In this document: positions 7,006-12,814 of the stretch, in pieces
Layout of the letters: the number at the start of each line of letters is the position of its first letter
How positions within the stretch are numbered: position 1 is the first letter of the stretch
Origin: CAZNVB01 sp964576265
GTDB taxonomy: Bacteria > Acidobacteriota > Aminicenantia > Aminicenantales > UBA8522
Reading direction: 5' to 3'
Assembly: GCA_964576265.1 (NCBI GenBank)
Contig: CAZNVB010000238.1
Location: 1-12,814 of the forward strand
Length of the DNA: 12,814 bases
The notes under the pieces: generated by a model
Databases searched by the model: none
What the model was told of the DNA's origin: nothing
Seen by the model: the letters and a program-made list of their open reading frames with translations, nothing else
Position numbers and translations under genes: made by a program

Positions 7006-8256
7006 ATGATATCCCGCCGGAACTTCCTGAAAATCGGGAGCGCGGTTGCCGTTTCGGCCGGTTCCATCGGCCGGTTATTTCGCCGGCCGGCCCGGGCAGA
7101 ATTCCAGGCCCTCGAAAACATGCTGGCCGGCGTCAATCCCCTCACGGCCGAGGATTATTTGGCCCGTCGGGAAAAAGCTCGCCGCCTGCTGGCCGAATAC
7201 AAGATGGACGGTCTTTTTATCGAAGGGGGAACCAATCTCGTTTATTTCACTAACGTCAACTGGTGGCGGAGCGAACGGACATTCGGGGCCGTTTTAAATC
7301 GAAAAGGAGATCCGATCTGGGTTTGCCCTCACTTCGAGCGAAAAAGAGCCGAGGAACTGATCCCCTCCGGACAGGAGATCCGGACGTGGGAGGAGCACGA
7401 GAGTCCGTTCGCTTTGATCTGGGGCATCATGAAAGACCTGGGGGCTCGAGCCGGCCGCCTCGGCCTTGATCCGTCGATGAGGGCGTTCATCTGGCACGGG
7501 CTCCTCCGGGATGCCCCCGGGCTCGAGCTCGTGGACGGAGCGGCCGTGACCGAGGCCTGCCGGGGAGTCAAGTCGGAAAAGGAAATCGCCTTTCTGGATC
7601 TGGCGAACAGGATCACCAAGATGGCTTACCGCGAGGCCTTCAAGGAACTCCGAGAAGGGATGACGGCGCGCGAACTCGGCGCGTCCATCGCGGGCGCCCA
7701 TCAGAAAATGGGAGTGAGCGGGTCGGGCGGTCCCTCTTTCGGGCCGAACACGGCCTTCCCTCACGGCTCGACGGCTGTTCGCACTCTCGAGAAGAACGAT
7801 GTCGTCCTCGTGGACGGTGGTTGCTCCGTCGAGGGCTACCGTTCGGACGTCACTCGGACTGTCTTTTTCGGCCGGCCGAGCGAAAGACAGCTCCGCGTCT
7901 GGGAGGCGGTGAAGAATGCTCAGACTGCGGCCTTCCGGGCAGCCAGGCCCGGAGCGACCTGCGAGTCGGTCGACCGGGCGGCCCGGCAGGTGATCGAGGA
8001 GGCGGGGTTCGGCCCGGGATATCGATATTTCACTCACCGGCTCGGGCACGGGATCGGAATGGAGGGCCACGAATATCCTTATCTCGTCAGAGGAAACACC
8101 CTCAAGCTCCAGCCCGGGATGACGTTCAGCAACGAGCCCGGCATTTACATCTACGGCGAGTTCGGCGTCCGGATTGAGGATTGCATGGTCATCACCGAGG
8201 ACGGCGCCCGGATCCTCGGCGGAATGGAAGCGACGGCATTCGACCGCCCCTTTTAA
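7006..8256 (+). CDS. M24 family metallopeptidase (Xaa-Pro aminopeptidase/dipeptidase type) with Tat signal
   Basis: A pita-bread-fold dinuclear metalloenzyme that would release an N-terminal residue ahead of proline, or split Xaa-Pro dipeptides. The 416-residue protein starts with ISRRNFLKIGSAVAVSAG, a textbook Tat motif (S-R-R-N-F-L-K, residues 3-9), so export is likely. The N-terminal creatinase-like domain spans roughly residues 45-170 (DGLFIEGGTNLVYFTN). The catalytic domain has all five metal ligands: Asp270 and Asp281 (11 apart, as in PepP), His348 in LGHGIG, Glu377 in FSNEPGIYI and Glu391 in VRIEDC. His355, the second conserved His of the family, is also present. It is transcribed away from the PLP gene and is followed after 197 bp by another M24 gene on the same strand. 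Xaa-Pro specificity is inferred from the family; other M24 activities, such as creatinase-like, cannot be excluded. Confidence 0.9.
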   Translation: MISRRNFLKIGSAVAVSAGSIGRLFRRPARAEFQALENMLAGVNPLTAEDYLARREKARRLLAEYKMDGLFIEGGTNLVYFTNVNWWRSERTFGAVLNRKGDPIWVCPHFERKRAEELIPSGQEIRTWEEHESPFALIWGIMKDLGARAGRLGLDPSMRAFIWHGLLRDAPGLELVDGAAVTEACRGVKSEKEIAFLDLANRITKMAYREAFKELREGMTARELGASIAGAHQKMGVSGSGGPSFGPNTAFPHGSTAVRTLEKNDVVLVDGGCSVEGYRSDVTRTVFFGRPSERQLRVWEAVKNAQTAAFRAARPGATCESVDRAARQVIEEAGFGPGYRYFTHRLGHGIGMEGHEYPYLVRGNTLKLQPGMTFSNEPGIYIYGEFGVRIEDCMVITEDGARILGGMEATAFDRPF

Positions 8257-8397
8257 AAAGGACGTGCCATGCGCAATCCGCTCAATTCTTTCCTGAGGTC
8301 GGGGAGGGTGATGGATGGAGAAGTCGCTTCGTGAGCGGTTGCCGCAGGTAGGGAGGTTCGAGACGAAGGTCGCTTCATTTTAGAACAGGACACGGAG

Positions 8398-8425
8398 TTG
8401 AGAGGCTCCGTCGAAAAAATATTAA
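8398..8425 (+). promoter_or_regulatory. Candidate promoter for the second M24 gene
   Basis: TTGAGA (8398-8403, 5 of 6) and TATTAA (8420-8425, 4 of 6) are 16 bp apart in an AT-rich patch. Transcription would start near 8432, about 22 nt before the ATG. Confidence 0.35.
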
Positions 8426-8439
8426 TTGGAAAAAATATT
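8413..8439 (+). repeat. AT-rich 11-bp direct repeat
   Basis: GAAAAAATATT occurs at 8413-8423 and again at 8429-8439, 16 bp start to start. It overlaps the candidate -10 box and predicted transcription start of the second M24 gene in otherwise GC-rich DNA. Confidence 0.5.
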
Positions 8440-8453
8440 TCAGGGAGGACGGA

Positions 8454-9815
8454 ATGAACATGCGCATCGTTCGTCACTTTCAACCCGGGGTTTTTCTCCT
8501 CGCTTTTCTTCTTTCCTTTTCCTTCAGCCCGGCTCAGGAGATGGCTGAGGTCCAGGACTTCAGACACATTCTTCCCGAAAAAGAGCGGGCCAGGGTCGTC
8601 AATGAATGGCTGAAGTGGAGGCTCGACAACATCCTTCCGCGGCTGATGAGGCGCGAGGGGATCGACATGTGGCTCGTCATCAACCGCGAGTACAATGAAG
8701 ATCCCGTTTATCTTAGCCTGGTTCCAGAGCCGACCATGTCGGCGAGGCGGACGTCGATCCTGATTTTTCACGACCTCGGCCCGGAGAAAGGCGTGGAACG
8801 GCTGACCGGGAGCTTTTACGGCATGGGAGAATGGTACAAGCCGACCTGGACGGATAAGAAGAAAAAGCAATTCGAAAGCCTGGCCGAGGTCATCAAGTCC
8901 AGAAAACCGAGGAAGATCGGGATCAATGTCTCGGAAGATTGGGCCTTCGGCGACGGTCTGAGCGCCAGCTTGAAGGCGAAACTGGAGAAAGCTCTCGGGC
9001 CCGAATACTCCTCCCGCTTTGTCTCGGCGGAACGCCTGTGCGTAGGCTGGCTGGAGACGAGAAGCCCGCAAGAATTGAGCGTCTATCGTCACATCGCCGG
9101 GATTGCCCATGACATCATCGGCGAGTTTTTCTCCAACCGGGTGATCACCCCCGACGTGACGACGACGGAAGATGTCGTCTGGTGGATCCGGCAGAAGATC
9201 ACCGATCTCGGACTCGAAACCTGGTTCCAGCCGTCCATTTCCATCCAGAGGAACAAAAAGGAGGCGCCCAAAGATTCCGGCGATCCGTCCGTCATCCGGC
9301 GCGGGGACCTCCTCCATTGCGATGTCGGAATCCGCTATCTCGGCCTGTGCACCGACATGCAGCTCCAGGCTTATGTCTGCAAGATCGGCGAAACCGACGC
9401 TCCCCCCGGACTGAAAGAAGCTCTCCGCCGGGCCAACCGTGTGGCCGATATTCTTATGGGAGAATTCCAAACCGGACGCACCGGCAATGAAATCGTCGCC
9501 TCAGCGATGGCGAAGGCGGAGGCCGAGGGCCTGCGGCCGCTCATCTATTCTCATCCGCTCGGCGTCCACGGGCATGGGGCCGGCTGCACCGCCGATGCCC
9601 GGCCGCCGGAATCCGCTCCCGAGGATATCCGGGAGCGGGGAGAGTATCCCCTTTTTCCCGACACGGCTTATGCGATCGAATTCAGCAGCACGACGGCCGT
9701 CCCGGAATGGGAGAACCAGGACGTCCGAATCGGGTACGAGGAGACGGGAATCTTCACCGAATCCGGCTGCCGGTTCGCCGACGGTCGCCAGACGAAGTTC
9801 TATTTGATTCGATAG
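8454..9815 (+). CDS. Divergent secreted M24 family metallopeptidase
   Basis: This 453-residue M24-fold protein differs clearly from its upstream neighbour. The N-terminus has a basic start and a hydrophobic core (FLLAFLLSFSFSPA), a Sec signal with likely cleavage after SPA. A long N-terminal domain (about residues 35-210, starting EKERARVVNEWLKWRLDNILP) precedes the catalytic domain. Likely metal ligands are Asp290 and Asp301 (HCDVG and CTDMQ, 11 apart), His372 or His374 in LGVHGHGAG, Glu409 in YAIEFSS, and Glu429 or Glu430 in VRIGYEETGIF. The last motif is three residues longer than the usual R-I-E, and the second conserved His is not in its usual place (THR379 or ASP381, depending on alignment). 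Substrate preference may therefore differ from typical Xaa-Pro enzymes. GGGAGG lies 5 nt before the ATG. The 3' end is 19 bp from the convergent nagB. Confidence 0.85.
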   Translation: MNMRIVRHFQPGVFLLAFLLSFSFSPAQEMAEVQDFRHILPEKERARVVNEWLKWRLDNILPRLMRREGIDMWLVINREYNEDPVYLSLVPEPTMSARRTSILIFHDLGPEKGVERLTGSFYGMGEWYKPTWTDKKKKQFESLAEVIKSRKPRKIGINVSEDWAFGDGLSASLKAKLEKALGPEYSSRFVSAERLCVGWLETRSPQELSVYRHIAGIAHDIIGEFFSNRVITPDVTTTEDVVWWIRQKITDLGLETWFQPSISIQRNKKEAPKDSGDPSVIRRGDLLHCDVGIRYLGLCTDMQLQAYVCKIGETDAPPGLKEALRRANRVADILMGEFQTGRTGNEIVASAMAKAEAEGLRPLIYSHPLGVHGHGAGCTADARPPESAPEDIRERGEYPLFPDTAYAIEFSSTTAVPEWENQDVRIGYEETGIFTESGCRFADGRQTKFYLIR

Positions 9816-9834
9816 ATTGAGGATTTAAAAAAGA

Positions 9835-10614
9835 TCACCCGGGCAGCCGGCTTTTATTCTCGTATGTCCAACGGTAATAGTCGAGCAGGGCGAGGCCCGA
9901 GGCGGCCTCGTCGTCGATGATGATCTTGACCTGAGGGTGAAGTTGTAGGGCGGAAGCCGGGACCGAGGCGCTGACCGGCCCTTCGATCGCCCGGGCGACG
10001 ATCCCGGCCTTCTCCTTTCCCGACGCGAGAAGGAGAATCGTTCGCGCTTCGAGGATCGTGCCGATCCCCATGGTCAGGCAGAATCGGGGGACGTCCTCCG
10101 GCCGGGGAAAATCGGGGGCATTGGCCTCCACCGTTTCCCGGGTTAACGATTTCAGCCGTGTCCGGGAGGTCAAGGACGAGCTCGGTTCGTTGAACCCGAT
10201 GTGCCCGTTTTTGCCGATGCCGACAATTTGGATGTCGATCCCTCCGACGCTGCGGATTTTGCGCTCGTAGGCGCGGCAGTGCTCCTCGACGTTCTCCGGG
10301 CGGCCGCTGAGGCGATGGATGTTTTCCCTTTTGATGTTGACGTGCCGGAATAGGTTTGCCTCCATGTAGCTCGCGAAGCTCCGGGGATGACTGTCATCCA
10401 GGCCGAAATATTCGTCCAGGTTGAAGGTGATGATGTCCGAAAAATCCATTTCACTCGCCCGATAGAGAGCGATCAGTTTATCATAGAGTCCGAGCGGCGT
10501 CCGGCCTGTCGCCAATCCGAGGACGAGGCCCTTTTTCTTTTCCCAGGCATGGCGGATGATGGCCGCGGCCTCGCCGCAGACACCGTCGTAATCCTTCTTG
10601 ATGATGACTTCCAT
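9835..10614 (-). CDS. nagB: Glucosamine-6-phosphate deaminase NagB
   Basis: This cytoplasmic enzyme converts glucosamine-6-phosphate to fructose-6-phosphate and ammonia, the step that feeds amino sugars into glycolysis. The 259-residue protein shows LGLATGRTPLGLY (phosphate loop), FNLDEYFGL with the catalytic-base Asp67 (E. coli Asp72), and GIGKNGHIGFNEP with His138 and Glu143. Asn136 stands where E. coli has Asp141; Asn is also found in Bacillus-type NagB, so the enzyme need not be defective. SSSLTSRTR and CLTMGIGTIL further support NagB over 6-phosphogluconolactonase. The frame opens at a GTG (10620), but AAGGA ends 7 nt before the ATG at 10614, which is preferred. The protein is slightly shorter than E. 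coli NagB, lacking much of its C-terminal tail. It is divergent from the beta-mannosidase gene, suggesting joint use of GlcNAc-containing glycans. Confidence 0.94.
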   Translation of the reverse strand: MEVIIKKDYDGVCGEAAAIIRHAWEKKKGLVLGLATGRTPLGLYDKLIALYRASEMDFSDIITFNLDEYFGLDDSHPRSFASYMEANLFRHVNIKRENIHRLSGRPENVEEHCRAYERKIRSVGGIDIQIVGIGKNGHIGFNEPSSSLTSRTRLKSLTRETVEANAPDFPRPEDVPRFCLTMGIGTILEARTILLLASGKEKAGIVARAIEGPVSASVPASALQLHPQVKIIIDDEAASGLALLDYYRWTYENKSRLPG

Positions 10615-10621
10615 TGTCACA

Positions 10622-10626
10622 TCCTT
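10622..10626 (-). promoter_or_regulatory. Shine-Dalgarno site deciding the nagB start
   Basis: On the minus strand AAGGA is 7 nt from the ATG at 10614 but only 1 nt from the upstream GTG at 10620, so the ATG is the functional start. Confidence 0.75.
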
Positions 10627-10650
10627 CGGAGGGAAAATCAGTTAAAATTC

Positions 10651-10679
10651 ATTATATCGGAAATCGCCCCTTTCCGAAA
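10651..10679 (-). promoter_or_regulatory. nagB promoter
   Basis: On the minus strand a perfect TATAAT (10656-10651) lies about 37 nt before the nagB ATG. The -35 position at 17 bp (TTTCGG, 10679-10674) is poor, which suggests activator dependence or a weak -35. Predicted start is near 10644. Confidence 0.55.
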
Positions 10680-10755
10680 GTTGAATCTCGAGCTAAAAAT
10701 TGTCGAAAGCGACAGACGCGGAGGTGATTGATTTCCCCGGGCGATTTCGATATAA
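10652..10755. repeat. Inverted pair of near-identical promoter elements
   Basis: On the minus strand 10669-10652 reads GGGCGATTTCCGATATAA. On the plus strand 10739-10755 reads GGGCGATTTCGATATAA. They differ by one inserted base, face opposite ways 69 bp apart, and each ends in the -10 box of its own gene (nagB and the beta-mannosidase). Confidence 0.75.
10657..10677. promoter_or_regulatory. Operator-like inverted repeat inside the nagB promoter
   Basis: TCGGAAA (10657-10663) and TTTCCGA (10671-10677) are perfect 7-bp inverted repeats around TCGCCCC. The palindrome fills the spacer between the -10 and -35 positions, where a repressor would block RNA polymerase. It is not the known NagC or DasR consensus as I remember them. 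Confidence 0.4.
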
Positions 10756-10756
10756 G
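10728..10756 (+). promoter_or_regulatory. Promoter for the beta-mannosidase gene
   Basis: TTGATT (10728-10733, 4 of 6) and TATAAG (10751-10756, 5 of 6) are 17 bp apart. The predicted start near 10763 gives a leader of about 32 nt with the ribosome site at 10784. Confidence 0.55.
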
Positions 10757-10794
10757 CAGAATACCGGTTCTCATGGCCAGAACGGGAGGATGCT

Positions 10795-12814
10795 ATGGAC
10801 TGGACCCCGCTGCGACGCAGGCTGGAAAAAAGAGCCCGGACAGCTCTCTCTCATTTCCTGGCCGCCGCCTGCCTGACTCTCGCCGCCTCCGGCGCGGCCG
10901 CGGAGAAAACGGAGATGACGCGGTATTCTCTTGATGGGGAATGGCAATTCCGGCAGGTCGGGCGGGCCGACTGGCATCGGGCCCGCGTTCCCGGCTGCGT
11001 TCACCTCGATTTAATGGAAGCCGGACTGATTCCGGACCCGTTCGACCGGGACAACGAAGTCCGGGTCCAGTGGGTGGAGAACGAGGACTGGGAGTACCGG
11101 AAGGAATTTCGGCCGCCGGCGAGCTTTCTGCTTCACAACAGGATTGAGCTTGTGGCCAAGGGTTTGGATACGCTGGCCACGATTACTCTGAACGGAGAAA
11201 TCGTCGGCCGGGCGGACAACATGTTCCGCACTTACCGGTTCGACATCAAACCCTATCTTCGAAACGGCACGAATGAGATCATCGTCCGGTTTGAGTCGCC
11301 GGTGCGGCGGCTGAAACTTCTGGAGGGCAAACTTCCCTACAAGCTCCCCGGCGGCTCGCCTCATCTGCGCAAAGCGGCCTATCATTTCGGCTGGGACTGG
11401 GGTCCGCGGCTCGTAACCTCCGGCATCTGGCGGCCGATCTCGATCGAAGCCTGGGACAAGGCGCGGTTCGACGACCTGGAAATCAGCCAGCAATTCCTAG
11501 ACCCGGGCAAAGTCCTCCTGCGGGTGAAGGTGCGGATCATGGCCGTCGAGGACGAAAAGGTCGCCGTCAAGGCCACGATCGCCGGGAAGACGGAGGTGAC
11601 CCACAGCGAGCCGTTCGTGATCCGGGCCGGCGAAACGGTCAACGAGAAGTCGTTCTCGATCGTCAACCCCGATCTCTGGTGGCCGGCCGGGATGGGAGAG
11701 CAGAACCTTTACACGGTTCGGGTCGACCTCTATCAAAAGGGACGGCTCCTCGATACGATCGAACGACGGATCGGCCTGCGAACGCTTTTTCTCGAGCGAA
11801 AGGAGGATGAATGGGGGACATCGTTCCGCTTCCTGGCCAACGGCGTTCCCTTTTTCGCCAAAGGAGGAAACTGGATTCCGGCGGATTCGTTTCCTCCGCG
11901 GGTCACGCGCAAAAAATACGAAGCGCTTCTCCGAAGCTGCGTTGAAGCGAATATGAACATGATTCGCGTGTGGGGCGGGGGGATCTACGAATCGCCAGAT
12001 TTCTACGACCTCTGCGATGAGTTCGGTCTTGTTGTCTGGCAGGACTTCATGTTCGCCTGCGCCATGTTCCCGGGGGACGAGGAATTTCTTCAGAACGTCT
12101 GGGCCGAGGCGGCGGATGTCCTCCGCGAGCTCCGCCATCACCCATCGATCGCCCTCTGGTGCGGCAACAACGAATGCGAGGAAGGCTGGTTCCACTGGGG
12201 TTGGAAAGAGCAGCTCCCCGCCTCCGTCTGGACGGATTACGAGAAAATCTTCCACGACATCCTTCCTCGGGCCATCGACGCTTATGATCCTTCAAGGCCC
12301 TACTGGCCGAGCTCCCCTCATTCCGAAATGATCGGTGAGCCGCGTTCGGAAAAATCGGGCGACATGCATTACTGGGGGATCTGGCACGGAGGCGAGCCGT
12401 TCATAGAATTCCGAAAGAAATTCCACCGCTTTTTCAGCGAGTTCGGGTTTCAATCGTTCCCGCTCATCGAGACGGTCAAAACATTTGCCCGGCCTGAAGA
12501 TTTCAACATCGCTTCGCCCGTCATGGAACAGCATCAAAAGCATCCCAAGGGAAACCGGCTGATCATGCTCTATCTGCTCGATCATTACCGGATGCCCAAG
12601 GATTTCGAGTCGCTTCTCTGGCTGAGCCAGATCCTTCAGGCCGAGGGAATGAAGATCGCCGTCGAGCACTTCCGCAGCCGGATGCCCCGGATCATGGGCT
12701 CTCTCTACTGGCAGATCAACGACTGCTGGCCGGTGGCTTCCTGGTCGAGCCTGGATTATTTCGGCCGCTGGAAAGCCCTCCATTATTACGCCAAAAAATT
12801 CTACCAGCCAGTCC
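10795..12814 (+). CDS. GH2 beta-mannosidase, secreted, 3' end cut by the window edge
   Basis: This glycoside hydrolase family 2 enzyme removes non-reducing beta-linked mannose, for example from Man-beta-1,4-GlcNAc or manno-oligosaccharides. The 673 residues visible start with an arginine-rich n-region and a hydrophobic stretch (FLAAACLTLAASGAAA), a Sec signal ending near residue 37. The N-terminal sugar-binding domain follows (LDGEWQFRQ to YHFGWDWGPRLV), then an immunoglobulin-like domain and the TIM barrel (from about residue 340). The barrel has AKGGNWIPADSF, NMIRVWGGGIYESPDFYD and WQDFMFACAMFP, all typical of beta-mannosidases rather than beta-galactosidases. Glu460 in WCGNNE is the predicted acid/base and Glu549 in FFSEFGFQS the nucleophile. 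SLYWQINDCWPVASW follows. Full-length relatives run to about 800-860 residues, so a C-terminal domain is missing only because of the window edge. GGGAGGA ends 4 nt before the ATG. Confidence 0.93.
   Translation, partial: MDWTPLRRRLEKRARTALSHFLAAACLTLAASGAAAEKTEMTRYSLDGEWQFRQVGRADWHRARVPGCVHLDLMEAGLIPDPFDRDNEVRVQWVENEDWEYRKEFRPPASFLLHNRIELVAKGLDTLATITLNGEIVGRADNMFRTYRFDIKPYLRNGTNEIIVRFESPVRRLKLLEGKLPYKLPGGSPHLRKAAYHFGWDWGPRLVTSGIWRPISIEAWDKARFDDLEISQQFLDPGKVLLRVKVRIMAVEDEKVAVKATIAGKTEVTHSEPFVIRAGETVNEKSFSIVNPDLWWPAGMGEQNLYTVRVDLYQKGRLLDTIERRIGLRTLFLERKEDEWGTSFRFLANGVPFFAKGGNWIPADSFPPRVTRKKYEALLRSCVEANMNMIRVWGGGIYESPDFYDLCDEFGLVVWQDFMFACAMFPGDEEFLQNVWAEAADVLRELRHHPSIALWCGNNECEEGWFHWGWKEQLPASVWTDYEKIFHDILPRAIDAYDPSRPYWPSSPHSEMIGEPRSEKSGDMHYWGIWHGGEPFIEFRKKFHRFFSEFGFQSFPLIETVKTFARPEDFNIASPVMEQHQKHPKGNRLIMLYLLDHYRMPKDFESLLWLSQILQAEGMKIAVEHFRSRMPRIMGSLYWQINDCWPVASWSSLDYFGRWKALHYYAKKFYQPV

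Larger units (their letters stand above)
8269..8457 (+). pseudogene. Interrupted small reading frame between the two M24 genes
   Basis: A frame starts at an ATG (8269) with AAGGA 6 nt upstream, reads 21 codons to a TGA (8332-8334), then continues in the same frame for 40 more codons to a TGA at 8455-8457. That final stop overlaps the next gene's start as ATGA. It may be a small gene broken by one stop, a 21-codon leader peptide, or chance. I do not recognise the product. A 41-codon frame also exists on the opposite strand (8253-8378) without a ribosome site. Confidence 0.2.

Noticed and set aside
8247..8262. CCTTTT-A-AAAAGG around the stop codon of the first M24 gene as a terminator
   Set aside because: The inverted repeat has essentially no loop, is AT-rich and is followed by no T-run.
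8332..8334. In-frame TGA read as selenocysteine in the small frame at 8269-8457
   Set aside because: The only adjacent hairpin (GCGG-TTG-CCGC) is too short and too close to the TGA for a bacterial SECIS element, and no selenoprotein family is recognisable.
8253..9470. 405-codon minus-strand open frame opposite the second M24 gene
   Set aside because: Almost all of it overlaps a clear M24 coding sequence. It has no motif, no plausible start and low-complexity composition.
10207..10209. Asn in place of E. coli Asp141 in the NagB active-site motif, as a sign of a dead enzyme
   Set aside because: GIG-x-NGHIGFNEP with Asn is found in Bacillus-type NagB, so this is a normal family variant.

Overview
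The window is GC-rich, gene-dense bacterial DNA carrying eight protein genes: seven complete and one cut by the right edge. There is no rRNA, tRNA, CRISPR array, transposase or phage gene. Seven of the eight products look exported or membrane-bound (three with Tat-type signals, three with Sec-type signals, one transporter); only NagB looks cytoplasmic. A Gram-negative-type soil, sediment or subsurface heterotroph fits, for example Acidobacteriota or Candidatus Aminicenantes. That placement is an inference from gene content and style; no taxonomic marker is present.

Layout, left to right. (1) msrP on the minus strand: a Tat-exported molybdenum methionine-sulfoxide reductase. (2) Divergent from it, a penicillin-acylase-family Ntn amidohydrolase with a Sec signal, then 88 bp later a DHA2-type drug/H+ antiporter on the same strand. 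(3) Convergent with the transporter, a class V (CefD/NifS-like) PLP enzyme carrying an apparent Tat signal. (4) Divergent from that, across a 365-bp intergenic region with two good promoters, a Tat-type M24 Xaa-Pro peptidase, followed by a second, quite different secreted M24 homologue. The 197 bp between these two hold an interrupted small reading frame and an AT-rich direct repeat. (5) Convergent with the second M24 gene, nagB (glucosamine-6-phosphate deaminase). (6) Divergent from nagB, a secreted GH2 beta-mannosidase whose last part lies outside the window.

The likely physiology is cell-envelope and extracytoplasmic amide, peptide and glycan handling. The acylase and two M24 enzymes could cut acyl-amide and proline-peptide substrates, the MFS protein could export a small molecule, and beta-mannosidase plus NagB suit use of Man-beta-1,4-GlcNAc (N-glycan core) material. 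The strongest non-coding signal is in the nagB/beta-mannosidase intergenic region. The two divergent promoters carry nearly the same 17/18-base element ending in the -10 box, in opposite orientations, which suggests one regulator controls both genes. No clearly new defence or mobile system is visible. The most unusual features are that shared promoter element, the exported PLP enzyme and the unexplained stretch between the two M24 genes.
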